Source: Vombatus ursinus (Eukaryota; Chordata; Mammalia; Diprotodontia; Vombatidae). From it: a stretch of 64,000 nucleotides of DNA. A program made the translations under genes and the position numbers. The stretch is from positions 12,193,984 to 12,257,983 of the forward strand of contig NW_020954548.1 of assembly GCF_900497805.2 (NCBI RefSeq), given 5' to 3'. This document shows positions 22,812 to 34,688 of the stretch, piece by piece (position 1 is the stretch's first letter; every line of letters starts with the position of its first letter). The notes beneath the pieces were generated by a model. That model was given only the letters and a program-made list of their open reading frames with translations. It made no database searches and was not told the DNA's origin.

Positions 22812-23239
22812 AAAACAATTTTATATTAATTTACTTCTTGAAGAGGAGTGGAAAGAAAAACAAGTGTGGAGAAACAAGCATGAAACTTCACTAAGACAAA
22901 GCATGTCAGGTGGATAAAAGTGGGAGAAATAAGACAAACTTCACAGGGCTGTTCTTTTTTTATACCTTTAGCTGACTACGAAGCCACAGCAACATGGCTA
23001 GAGGCTACTAGGAAGTAATATTAAAAGAAGTGCAGCTGGACCCTCACCACATACCTGGGCTAATCAAGTCCCAAGGACAGAATTGTTGCCTTTTAGGGGA
23101 AAAGTAGATTAACCTATGTTGTGAGGCATGGGAAAAACCTAGTAGGATTTGATGCTATTGTACATGTTTTATTAGTTTGGGAGAAAATTTTACAAAGTTT
23201 TCCATCCCTGACAACAATCTTTTTTGAGTCATTTCCAGT

Positions 23240-23345
23240 TTTACTCAAAAAATTTATTAAGCATCTATGAAGACTAAGACAAAAAACAATATTCAACAAG
23301 CCATAAGTGCTTGACCTCAAACAACCTACAATCTAATAGGAAGGA
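23240..23345 (-). mobile_element. Antisense L2 tail, diverged
   Basis: TTATTAAGCATCTATGAAGAC, then CTTGACCTCAAACAACCTAC and AATCTAATAGGAAGG match the antisense L2 end. The MITE at 23349 sits immediately after it. Confidence 0.5.
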
Positions 23346-23348
23346 TTC

Positions 23349-23547
23349 CAGGGGTGGGGAACCTGTGCCCTCAAGGCCACATGTGGCCCTCTCGTCCTCA
23401 AGTGCAGCCCTTCGACTGAATTCAAACTTCACAGAACAAATCCCCTTAAAAGGATTTGCTCTATAAGACTTGGACTCAGTAAAAAGACTGCACGTGAGGA
23501 TCTAGACGGCCACATGTGGCTTCAAGGCTGCAGGTTCCCTATCTCTG
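23349..23547 (+). mobile_element. Palindromic hAT-type MITE
   Basis: A 199-bp near-palindrome. Terminal inverted repeats are CAGGGGTGGGGAACCTG and CAGGTTCCCTATCTCTG, and complementarity continues inward (GGCCACATGTGGC on both sides) to a centre around TCCCCTTAAAAGGA. No coding capacity. TIR ends CAGGGGTGGGGAA are typical of hAT non-autonomous elements. A clean 8-bp TSD is not obvious, with AAGGATTC on the left and GATTAGAC on the right. Confidence 0.8.
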
Positions 23548-23689
23548 GATTAGACACTACTACAGAATGTGGAAAAAGGAAAAAGAAAAGCTGAAATAAA
23601 GTGCTATTAAGTCAAGGAAGGAGAAATCAATTCCAGTTGAAGGAAGGAGAATCTTGGAAGAAAAAACTGATGTGATTTGGGACTTTAAA

Positions 23690-24480
23690 TCAGAGATTTC
23701 CATAGGCTGATGGTATACATATATGGTAGGGTAATCTATTCTAGGAAAGTGACTAGCACAGAAGTATGAGAATCAAAGATAGTGACTTAATATTCGGGCA
23801 AGTAGTAATGAGATAGTATAGAAAGCTAGGTTGGACACAGATTGTGAAAGGCCTTGAATGCCAGGGTTCAAGTTGCTATCTTCTTTGGTAATAAATGGGA
23901 ATCCAACAAAGTTTGTCGGGTTTTTTTTTGTGTAGAGAAGTTATATGATCAAAGAGGAAAATTAGGCAGACAGTGCTATGAAGAACAGATTTGTGAAAGG
24001 ATATCCTTCAGGGGAAAAGACTAGTTTGGAGGAGGTTGGAATTCCTTTGGTAAAATATGATAATGGTTTGAACTGTGTGGTTGCCAGCAAAAGTGGAATG
24101 AAGAAGATAGATCAAAGAAATATTACACAAATAGAGACAATATTTCTCAATTGATTAGATATAGAAGGATATACATGAATGGTAGAATAATATTAAAAGA
24201 AATATAAAGACTATGGGAAGGATCAGGTTTTTGGGAAAAGATGATAAATTCAGTTTTGAACTCATTGAGTTTCAGGTGCTACCAGAATATCCAAGTGGTG
24301 AAAAGCCATCAATGACTAAAATTCACAGGAGTGGCCAAAAATGTAGATTTGGAAATCATCTTCAGAGAAATGATTACTAAAGTTATGGGACTGAATAAGA
24401 TCACCAAGCAAGAGATGGAAGATGAAGATTAGGGCCTCAGAGAGACGGTCACATTTATAGGTTAGAATAAAGATAAGAAA
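23690..24480 (-). mobile_element. Probable antisense L2/CR1-type 3' region
   Basis: GAAAGGCCTTGAATGCCAGG, ATATGATCAAAGAGGAAAATT, ACTCATTGAGTTTCAGGTG and similar phrases recur in antisense L2-type DNA. The same phrases appear weakly near 31.5, 39.2, 54.7 and 61.5 kb. The exact family is uncertain. Confidence 0.4.
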
Positions 24481-24629
24481 CCAGAAAAAGAGATATAGGA
24501 CTGGTTAGAGAGTTCTGGAATAACTACACAAATAATAACAACAATAAAAATAACCAGTATGTATATATCACTTTGTGATCTGCAAAGCATTCTAAGATAG
24601 ATTAGATAGACAGATAGGACAAATAGATG

Positions 24630-24643
24630 GATAGAGAGAGAGA

Positions 24644-24722
<79 letters not shown>
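24630..24722 (+). repeat. (GA)n microsatellite
   Basis: About 90 bp of GA/GGGA repeats, a purine-only tract long enough to form triplex DNA. Confidence 0.95.
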
Positions 24723-24733
24723 ATACATATGCA

Positions 24734-24842
24734 TGGGCAGCTAGTTGGTGTAATGGATAGGAGTCAGGAAGAACTGAATTCAAATCCTGCTTCATGATTC
24801 CACATGCAAAACTCTATCTACTGTACCACCTAATTGCAATTT
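24734..24842 (+). mobile_element. Degraded tRNA-derived SINE
   Basis: GGGCAGCTAGTTGGTGTAATGG opens the element and TACTGTACCACCTAATTGCA ends it. The internal part is shortened. Confidence 0.6.
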
Positions 24843-24909
24843 GGAATGAGAAAATCATTGATTTTGATTACATTTTGTAACTGATTCTATTCTGTATCAT
24901 TTCCAATAT

Positions 24910-25480
24910 GTTGTAAAATTGCCTAAGCCATGGTTCTTTGTCTCTGAGTTAAGTTCAGAAGTTCAGCTTTCTTCTCTGAGCTAAGTTGTCCCATAAATAA
25001 CCTTAATTTAAAGAAATACATTGTCTCTATACAACTTACTGCCTGTGCAGGGAGGTCTATGCTAACAAGCCTTTCAAGATGCAAATGGATGCCAGGAAGT
25101 CCATTGTCTCTGTAATGCAGTCTGTCCATGAAAATCTGGACTGTTATCCATGCAGGTGGATACCACCAATGGGCTTTCCACAGCAACAAAATGGAAGGAG
25201 GGACTGTTGCTAATCCTGCATTCCCGACATTCATCCAATCATATCATCTTCCATTATCTATGATACTTCAGACTTGTAACCAAACATTGTTTTATGATTC
25301 CTGTTCTTTGCTTGTACTTTCAAAAACTATATGAATCCTAGTAAGCCCTACTTCATGGTCTTTTGACTGACTGAAGAGATGAGAAACCCCCTTTTTTTGG
25401 TAATTGCTAGTGTGATCAATAAATTGAATGTATTCAGAACTTTGTGCCTCAGTTTACCTTAATTCTAATTGCAACAGTAG
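24910..25480 (+). mobile_element. Possible solo LTR (fossil)
   Basis: A stretch of unique-looking, moderately GC sequence that ends with AATAAA (about 25418) followed by CAGAACTTTGTGCCTCAGTTTACC and a CA-ending edge near 25475. This layout resembles the R/U5 part of a mammalian LTR. No internal retroviral region was seen beside it. Boundaries and family are uncertain. It appears old. Confidence 0.3.
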
Positions 25481-25699
25481 TACCAAAGGAGCACACTGTC
25501 ACAAAAGCTAAGGGAGAAGTGAATATCAAATAAAGTTTGGTTTACAGGGGCAAATGCTGTTGAGATATCAATATATAATTAAACTTTTATGTAGTTATTT
25601 TCTAAAGTTTTATAAAATAAAGAAGTTCTACATTAATAGAAATTCTTAGTTTTATATTAATTGCTCCTCACTGAAAATCTGGGACCTTATGTCTTAAAA

Positions 25700-28600
25700 A
25701 TAACCAAGGTGGAGAAAAGGTGGTAGTGACAATAACAATTTTAAGTATAGGTAGTATTAGTTGCTCATTTAACAGTCTTTTGAAAAATCCATCTAGTTGT
25801 TAAATCAATCATTTATAAACTATTTTCTTGCAAATGTAGTTATTAAAAGCCTCCAAGTGTGTTTCGCAAGATGTCAAACAGATGAAGGTAATATAGAGGA
25901 CTTTTTACCAGTGCTTTAGCTAGTAGTTAGACTTCAGTAGCCTTTAGAGACCATTAAGTACCCTTTGGCTAATTGGCCAATGGTAGATTAATCCTCTTTT
26001 TATTCTAGCAGCACTATTTTAACACCCCTTGCACTCTGTCAATGTAGTGTCTGAATGACAAAATAATATCGTGCATGAATAATAAGCAGAAAAGTTAAAT
26101 TAACATTTCATGTTTAACATGCTGTACCTGTGTCAGATAAAAAAAAACTTTCTTTTTAAGTCACTGACATTCAAATTCTTTTTTAAACAATCTAATGCCG
26201 ACAACTTATTGAGGTGAATCTTCCTAATTACTGCTAATTGCTTATCAAGAAAAAAAGACTTTTTCTTGAAGTGCAGTTGTCTGTTACAGATGAACACAAC
26301 TCCAATGTGCACATTAAAGACAGGCATGACACGTAAGGTGCTACATTATTATAAGGTCATACTAAATACAGTTTGTAATTAACAAAGCAGCTTTTAAGGT
26401 TGAGGCAGTAAAAATGCCAATCTATTTCAAAGTGGTTAAATTAGAGACAATCAATAAAATATAAGTATCTGCATTTGGATAATAAGCATATTTTATTTCA
26501 ATTCAATTAACTAAAACAAAAGTAATCAAATTTATAATGTAAGATATATCTCTATATATGAATAAACACACATATCTCTAAATTAGTATTTGGCAAATAT
26601 TTTGAATAAAACATATTCTGACTTATTTGAAAAGCCAAAATTATTAGAAAAAAACCTTTCTAAACAATTTCATTCTTAAAAATACAAAAAAGTGATGTCA
26701 TTAATTTTGTTTCTATGAATATATTTCATATTTTGAGTTTTGAACATTAACTTGAATTCAACCTATGTAACCGCAGTAATAAACCAAGTGTTTTAAATAA
26801 TATTATTTTAGCTAAAATATTAACTTTAAAATTACCTTTATTCAATTACAAATTTGATAAATGAAAAATATTTCTCTAATTATTTGCTCCTCATAAAATA
26901 GAATGTCAATACCTACACTTGGAATTGTTTAAATCTAAACCAAATGACTAATAATAACAGCTTACAGTTATGTACAACTTTGTAGCTTTCAAAGAGTTTT
27001 CACAGACTATTTCACTTGATTAATCAATATTAACATGAATGATATTAAATCTTCATGATTTAAACTTTTGTTATTATGACTGCCCTTAACATTTAGTCAT
27101 AGGACACTAATGGAAAGGCAGAAATAAAAATTAATGCTGTAGTTAAATTATATAATTCAGAAAACCAAACAAATACAAATGTCAATTATCCTTGACTGAA
27201 TCATCCATATTTTGACTTATCCATAGTAAAAATTACAGCACTTAATATCTAATACACAGAACCATATATTTGTTAACATTTCAAATTGCCGTCTTTACTT
27301 TTGCCTGTTGGAAAAGCCCACTGAAACTCAAATATTAAACTACCTTTTCATTCTCCATAAAAGAACTGAGAAAAAGTACCTGGGAGAAAGAGCGTAGGGA
27401 TCAGCACAACACATTGCAACAACCAGGGGGGAAATCGCCTAACAAATTTAGTGTTAGCCTAGTACAGGCTCTTTACCCTTTGGTAATCAAACGAACTTCT
27501 CAAACACAACATTCAAGAAAAATTTAAAACCATTTCCTAGTGCATTTTTTTGTGTAATTATTGCTATTGAAACAATATTGCCACTATAATCATTTATTAT
27601 TTCAAAGATACTGTGGGTTAAATGAACGTTTGTGGGCTGATCTGGGAACTAATTTAAACTGCTTAACCCATTGCTTCTTCAGGAAAATGTGTTATGCATA
27701 CAAAACATGTGGTTTACACAAAAAAACTTTTGAATACAATCTATTAAGGCCTTCTTGTAACATTCTTTTCACATATATATAAAAAAAAGCTCACTTTCAT
27801 TTTCATTAAATTTTCCTGAAATATTTAAGTCCTATAGTCATCTGAAAGCATTACTATTGTTTAACATATTTTTGATTTCTAAATAATTTATAGTAGACTG
27901 CTATATGTTTATGTAAGCAACATGTTATTTTCAATTAATAACCTGCTAGAAAAGACATACATATAAACACAATCTCAATTAATTACACTTGAATAAGTAT
28001 GAATAGTGTATCAAGTCACAATAACTTTAAATGTTTTTATCTTTTACGTAATACAAACATATATTTTACAACTCTGGGCTCAGAATCATAATTTGTGGAT
28101 CTACGTTTTACACATTCAAACTCGTGAAATTATGATTATATAAATTCTGTTAATTTATAACATGTACAGAACATCTCAGGATCTGGAAATTAAAATATTT
28201 TAATGGTGGGGTCAATCATTTGAGCAGTGTCTATTTGCTTGATCTTACTACATCTAAGCACTGCAAATGAACTACTTCCATGAGAACCAGTCAGGGAATT
28301 TCAGATACTCTACAGCTCATTACAAATTTAACAGCAGCAATACTAAGTATTCATATGGTTCAGATAACACATACAAATATACTCTGCTGAGAACTCACCA
28401 GGGAAACAAATTAATAATGTTTCCATCTGTTTCCCATATATTTTTTATGAAATTGAAAAACCCCATATATATATATTATTTTTAAAAGAAGATTTTTTTT
28501 CTTATATCATTGGAATAATCATTCATACATGTCTACACAAAGGTACATTTTAAATAAAAAATACACACAAATTATAAAAAGAAAAGCATTACCTCTAACA

Positions 28601-28970
28601 TAAAGAAGTAAAAGAAAAAAGAAATGATTTTAAAGTCTTTAAAATACACTATATACTTTATTCTAGCCAATATACTGTTAAGAAGAATGGACAAACCTTT
28701 TAATTGATGTAAAAGTCAGAATGAACTAAGGCTTGTAAGAAAAACTAAACACAACAGAAAACGGCTTTGTAAAAAGCCCTATCATGTAAAAAAAACACCA
28801 AAGCAGGGATATGAAAATTGTTTGAAGTGGGTGAGGTAATGATAATAGACACAGAGGTGGGAAAGAGCTGCTCAACTCTTGCTTCTGTTTTCTGTGTAAA
28901 GCAAAATGTTCTTTATGCTGGAAAGGACAAAATAAAAATTGCTAATATGAAACTGATCATTCAATAGTAA
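25700..28970. other. Repeat-poor AT-rich intronic block
   Basis: About 3.2 kb with no recognisable transposon, microsatellite or exon, unlike its surroundings. The part at 26000-26500 contains clustered TAAT/ATTA cores (CCTAATTACTGCTAATTGC, TGTAATTAACAAAG). This is compatible with ancient non-coding sequence, but conservation cannot be judged from one genome. Confidence 0.35.
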
Positions 28971-28974
28971 AGGA

Positions 28975-30088
28975 GGACCTAGGTGTCCTCGAGGGGTTCA
29001 AGTTAGCAGACCCAGATGAACTACTTTCCAAGATACTGGAAAAACTGGCAGAAGTGATTGCTGAGCTATTGCCAGTAATCTCTGAAAGATTATTACAATT
29101 AAGAAAAGTACTGCAGGTCTGAAGAATGGCAAAACAGGAGAGAATAGAGCCTGCAAACAAGTCAATGAGTTTGGCTCTGGTTCCCAGTAAAGTTCTAGTG
29201 TAACACATGTAACTGCTGCTGGGTTCATGGGGGCTGGGTCATTTACCCTCTGTCTTTGGGGGAGTCCTAGCTTTGAACTCACAGGCATGGATCAAGTTCA
29301 TTCCCAGGGAAAAACCTGGCCTTCCAGAGAGAGGTCAGGCTTTTTTTTTGTATTCTCTGGTTCTTTATACCCCAATCCCGGAACACTTCTAAGAATCACT
29401 TAAAGCTTGCAATTGGCTGATCTCTAGGGTTTCCCCAACAAGAGAAATAGAAAGATACTCAGTGTAAAATGTAGATCATGTATAGGACAGTTTCCTACAC
29501 ACAAAAGAAATACTTAAAACACAAAAGATCCATGAGCACACATTAACAAGGACTTAAACATGAAGCAGTGACTAATAACTACTGCATTATTATACTCTTC
29601 TGGGACATTTTTCATTAAAATATCAAAACCTAAGACGTTCTGTGAGACTATTGAATTGGCATTTCACTTTCACCTCAGTTTTCTACTGTTGACACAATTC
29701 TTTCAATGTCCATGTCTTCTGACAAGCCCTGCCAGGGGCTGGGCTCCTCCTCCTCCTCTTGGTGTTCATCTTCTCCTATGCAATTTGCTACAATAGTTGT
29801 AGGGAACAATTTTTATGGTATAGGCAACACTAAGTGAGGGACTCTGGAACTTTTGACCTCTCAGATTCACAAAGGTTGCCTCCAAAGCTAGAACCACCCA
29901 CCTCAGAATTGCTGCTCAATTACTTGAACCAGACAAAGGAAAAAAAAAGTAGAAGAGGCAGTCAGAGCTTTGAGATCATAATTCAGATCCGTGTAGATGA
30001 GCACATGTTCAAATGTCATTGTGGAAGTAAATGAGGGTAGCCATTGCCCACTCCATGGGAAGTTGCATAGAGAATTCTATATGCTCTG

Positions 30089-30136
<48 letters not shown>

Positions 30137-30146
30137 NNNNNNNNNN

Positions 30147-30196
<50 letters not shown>

Positions 30197-31480
30197 TGGG
30201 GGGTGGAGGAGTAGGAGTAGCAATGAGAGGGTAGAACAGGGAGAGGGAGAGGTAATGATTTCTTAAACTGACAGAATATTACGCTAAAATGTGTTATTAA
30301 AAGGATGCTTTGCAAACATCTAGATAAGGAAGTGGTATTCATCAAGTGTAGTGTGATTTGACAGCCACAAAAGTGAATATGGTTTTAAGCTAAATAAGTG
30401 ATACAATATTCATAAATGTCACTTTATGCTCTGTACTAGCTTCATTAATAGTTTGTCATACCTGAATAACTTCACATCCTTTTCTGGGGAGAATTTTTCT
30501 AGTAGTTTCAAGGAATTTTGTGGCTAAAATGTGCCTAGATTTTTAGCAAAGCAATGGGCAGTACTTCCCATATTAATCTTATGGACAAGATGAAGGGATA
30601 TGGGGTTGATGATAGTATAGATAGTAGGATTCAGAAACTGTTGAATGGTTGGAACAAAAGAGCAGTCATTTAAGGTTAGATGCAAAGTTGGAAAGGGGGA
30701 TAGCTAAACAAAGTCAGGAACCACAAACATGTTGAGAAGTTAGAATGCTGGGCTGTATCTAATAAGATGAAATGTAATAAGGATGAATAAAAGGTCTCAC
30801 TATATACTTGAACTTTAAAAAAAATCTACTTCTCAAGTATAAGATGGGAAAAGCCTAGCTATGCAGTAGTTTGTCTGACAAAGATCTCGGAGTCAAAAAG
30901 AGTTAACAACTTTATAGGGCAATCATAAAAACTACTGTGATCTTATGGTATAGCGTTAAGAACTAAGGAAACAATATCCCTACTGTACTCTACCTTGCTC
31001 TACTGTTCTCTAAACTATTCTATTCAGTTCTGTAAATCAAATTTGAGAAATAAGGGCGACGACATCCTAGGAAGGGATCCTACATGAAGAAGGATGAATT
31101 GAAGAAAACATAAATATTTAGCTAGCCAGATAAGAGAAGATAGCTGCCTTCAAATATCCCAAGGGCTGAAATATGAAAGATGTATTAAACTTCTTCTGCT
31201 TGTCCCCAGATGGTAGATCTAGGACCAATGGTTAAGCATTGCAAAGAGGCAAATATAGGCTTGACATATAAAAAAATTCCTAAAATTTAGAGTTACCTTA
31301 AAGTGGAATAGACTACTTTCAGAGGTAGTGGGTTTCCCTTCACTTGAGGTCTTCAAAAAAGACTAGATTACCCACATCATAGAGAATGTATTCTTGTTCA
31401 CGTATGGTTTGATTAAATTACCTCTTAGGTCTCTTTTAACTTTGAGATCTTTGATGATGCTATATTTTCATATGTGTAAG
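28975..31480 (+). mobile_element. CR1/L3-clade LINE, fragmented
   Basis: 29000-29115 reads ADPDELLSKILEKLAEVIAE..., the conserved segment of CR1/L3 reverse transcriptase (ADPDGLHPRVLKEL in relatives as recalled). 30540-31450 follows the CR1/L3 downstream region: GATAGCTGCCTTCAAATATCC, GGTAGATCTAGGACCAATGG, GCAAAGAGGCAAATATAGGC, AAAGTGGAATAGACTACTTTC and TTAAATTACCTCTTAGGTC. It is broken by unassigned DNA at 29130-30060 and by a GT microsatellite. Many stops; ancient. Confidence 0.75.
30089..30195 (+). repeat. (GT)n microsatellite containing a 10-N gap
   Basis: GT tract of about 100 bp. Positions 30137-30146 are N. The true repeat length is unknown and the gap size is a placeholder. Confidence 0.97.
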
Positions 31481-31489
31481 AAAGATTCT

Positions 31490-31960
31490 CCTGGAAGGAA
31501 TATGAAGAATGAATTAGAAGGGACAAAGATTGAAAGTGAGAAGATTTATTAGGAAGTTGTTCATAGTTCAGGTGGAAGAAAATGAAAACTTATGTTAACA
31601 GGATGGTATTAGGCATAGAAAATAAGGAAGGAATTTGGAAGATCTTACAGGGTAGAATTAACAGGGTAGAGCAAATAATGGGTATGATAAAATGGGGGTA
31701 GGGGAGATGAGGAAAAGGAAAAAAATAAAAAATAACACCATGATTATAAACATGGAAGAAAGAATGAACTACTGTAGCACAGATGAAGACAGGTTTAAGG
31801 AGAAAAACAAAGAACTTACTTCTGCATATATTTACTTTGAGATACTGCAGGGAAATATAGCTGGAGACAAACTATAGGTAGCTAGAGAGGTGAGTGTAGA
31901 ACTCAGAAAAAAAGGTCATGAGGAGAGAGAGGGATTTTTTGATATCATCTACATAGTTGC
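31490..31960. other. Unassigned purine-rich DNA, perhaps antisense L2-type
   Basis: GA-rich sequence resembling the antisense L2-type blocks elsewhere in the window. There is no clear boundary. A 61-codon open frame is not convincing. Confidence 0.35.
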
Positions 31961-31998
31961 ACATCATTTGAGGCTATGGGACTGAATGTGATTATCAA

Positions 31999-32478
31999 TT
32001 GTGGGGGGAGCAATACCTAACGTGTAGACTAAACTCATTTTCCTTAAAACTTATTGAAACCACACTCAAAAATTACTTGGCTCAGGGGACTAAGGCCCAG
32101 TCCTTCAATGTAACTTTCTGGTGCCCTAAGTACAAACATAAAGAGATAAGAGGTTGCTCTTTCTCAGGCTTGCTTGGTAAACCAGTATGGCCAACACACA
32201 GGCAAGGAAGCTGTTTTCAGCTGAATCAGTGGTGTGTCCTGATGAATAAACCTTCCATATTATGGATAAGCAAACTTCCTCTTGATAAACTGTCAGAAGG
32301 CTGGGCCTACAACATTTGGAAAATGCTGGCTACACAAAGTGCTCCAAGAAAATTAAAGAGTAAATTTTCTGTGAGTATCCCACAGTTAGAGGCAATAATG
32401 AATGTGCTCCATGTCTTTAAAAACCATCTCTTGGAGATAGTAAGTGCTGTCAACTGTCATTGTCAATTATTTGCATAA
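31999..32478 (+). other. Unassigned 159-codon open frame
   Basis: An ATG-initiated 159-codon frame (starts MWGEQYLTCRLNSFSLK, ends NCHCQLFA), the longest outside known repeats. It has a rather even amino-acid mix. I see no signal peptide, membrane helix, repeated motif or family resemblance. The neighbourhood (32480-32950) is also unassigned. It could be a chance frame, a remnant of a processed copy, or part of an unrecognised element. I do not call it a gene. Confidence 0.2.
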
Positions 32479-32959
32479 TTTTTGTATTTAAGGGTGATTG
32501 TGATTTCCAGATCCATCAGCTGTTTTAGGTCTATAAATTCCCCAAAGACTGGAATTACGGGATTATCTAAAAACTGTTCTGAATGAAATTGTTCAATATT
32601 CTTTAGGAAGGGAGGCCCTGGCTGCTGGGCAAGAAACACTGAGTAGGTGGTGATACAGGTTGATGTTTGATATTGACCTCATCAATAGAACAGGTTGTAT
32701 GCAAGTGACATTTTAGTGACCATACAATGGAAGGGCCTGACTCAAGATGAGTCTAAGTGACTAAGCCACAAGTGTCATTATCTGTGCTACAGCTTTAAAG
32801 TTCTTGGTACCACTCTTGCTCAGTCACTGCTTTACACTGGGAAAACCACTAAAAACTACCAAGATTTTGCATGGTCCATGACATAGATCAGATCCTGAAG
32901 ATCCAGAACTTCCTCTCCTGGTGGCCTCTTCAGGTCTCATGGGTTTAATGATCAAATCT

Positions 32960-34165
32960 ATGCAAATGTCACCTAGATCAATAAGTTCAGCCTTTTCTCC
33001 CTACTGAGTTCTAGCTCCAAATAGACAACTGCCTTTTGACATTCTAAACTGGATGTCCCATAAGTGTCTCAAACTCAGCCTGTCTAAAACAAAACTCATT
33101 ATCTTTCCCCTCAAACCTATCCCTCATCCAGATTAGCCTACTAGTTTTTAAGAGACATCATCCTTCTAGTTACCCAGGTTTGTAACTTCCCTGAATTCCA
33201 CTGATTCCATACTTTTAGTCACCCTCCTTTCTGTCATACAGCCATCACCTCAGTTCAAGTCCACATGGTGCTTTCCCTGGACTGTTGTAATATTCTCCTC
33301 AATGGTCTCCTTGACTCAAGTCTCTCCTCCTTTCAAAAAGTCCATTCTCCATAGAGCTGCCAAAGTGATTTTCCTAAAATGTAGATATGATCATGCTACT
33401 CGTTTACCTAATAAGCCTGACATGACTCCTGGGCTTGTTTACGATCAAATATAATCTCTTGTGTTATATTTTAAAGATCTTTAAAATTTTTACAATCTTC
33501 TTATTCTCAACTCTCCTCCATGTCCTCTATAATGAAGCCACACTGGCTTCTCATTTCTTACACATGACAATATCTCCCACCTTCAAACTTTTGACCCAAG
33601 CTGTCTCTATCCCTCCTTACCTTCATCTCTTGGGCAATTTGATTTCCTTCAGGACTCAGCTTAAGTGGCATCTTCTACATGGTTCCCTTCCTGTCTCTTC
33701 TAGCTGCTAGCCTTCTCCTTCAAGGTTTCCTTATATCTTTTTCCTTATATCTACCTTCACATGTGCATATTGTTTCCCCTGACTAGATGATAAGTCCCTT
33801 GAAAGCAGGAATTATTTTGTATTTTTATTTAAATCACCTGCACTTAGCATGGTGTCTGACATACATTAGGTGCTTAAGAAATACTTACTGATTTATTGAT
33901 AGTCCCCCAAAAATGTTACCTTGTATTTATATTGTGTATACTTATTTATGGACATAGTATCTCCCATAATAGAATATATGCTCTTTTAGAGCAAGGATTT
34001 TTTTTTCATTTTTGTCTTTGTATCTTCAGTACCTAACAGTGGCTGCCCATAGTAGAGCTCCTTGAGGAAAGGAACAGTCTCTACTTTCATGTTTTTATCT
34101 CCAGTGCTCAGCACAGTGCCTAGCACACAGGGAAGGTCTTAATAAATAAATAAATCTTTTCATTT
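32960..34165 (+). mobile_element. L2 LINE 3' end and a second L2 tail
   Basis: 33040-33900 is one of the best L2 matches in the window: AACTGGATGTCCCATAAGTG, CATTATCTTTCCCCTCAAAC, GGACTGTTGTAATATTCTCC, AAGCCACACTGGCTTCTCAT and TGTCTGACATACATTAGGTG. A second pair of L2 tail pieces follows at 33960-34165, including GTGCCTAGCACACAGGGAAG and (AATA)n at the end. Confidence 0.85.
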
Positions 34166-34550
34166 ATTCCTGAAGGACTACCAATACAAAAGGAGAAAGA
34201 TGGGAGATGGAGTATCTTGTATAAGCAACAGCAAGAAAGCCAGTTTGCCTGGACAAAGCATGTTCTATAGCTTTTACATGGTAGCACTAAGACTACAAGC
34301 CTATAGCTTTTTCTACTATGCAAAGCTGTCACGTTTCTATAAAGGGTTGACAAACATCAATGTGTCATTCATTAGTTGGTTCTAAGCATAAAGTTTAAGT
34401 ACACCAACATGAGGAGTCCTATAAAATACCGTTATATGCCAGGGAAGAAATAAATGCCTTGTGCTCAATGAGAAATGCTCCTCTTTCCCTTTGCCAGCAC
34501 AGCTCATGTTAGTGAAGGGAAAGTTCTTTCACATTTGAGTCAACTTTTTT

Positions 34551-34688
34551 GGGGGGGCTAGGAAATGGGGTTAAGTGACTTGCCCAGGGTCACACAGCTA
34601 GTAAGTGTTAAGTGTCTAAGGCCAGATTTGAACTCAGGTCCTGATTTCAGGGCTGGTGCTCTATCCACTGTGCCACCTAACTGCCCCC
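34551..34688 (-). mobile_element. Marsupial SINE at the edge of a HAL1
   Basis: Antisense SINE (GGGGTTAAGTGACTTGCCCA; CTGTGCCACCTAACTGCC). It is flanked by TTGAGTCAACTTTTTT at 34535-34550 and 34689-34704. The same core recurs at 38686 on the far side of the HAL1. Confidence 0.93.

Noticed and set aside
24462-24734. 90-codon minus-strand Ser/Leu-rich frame
   Set aside because: Produced by the (GA)n tract.
30016-30345. 109-codon minus-strand frame with poly Thr-His
   Set aside because: It reads straight through the GT repeat and the N gap.
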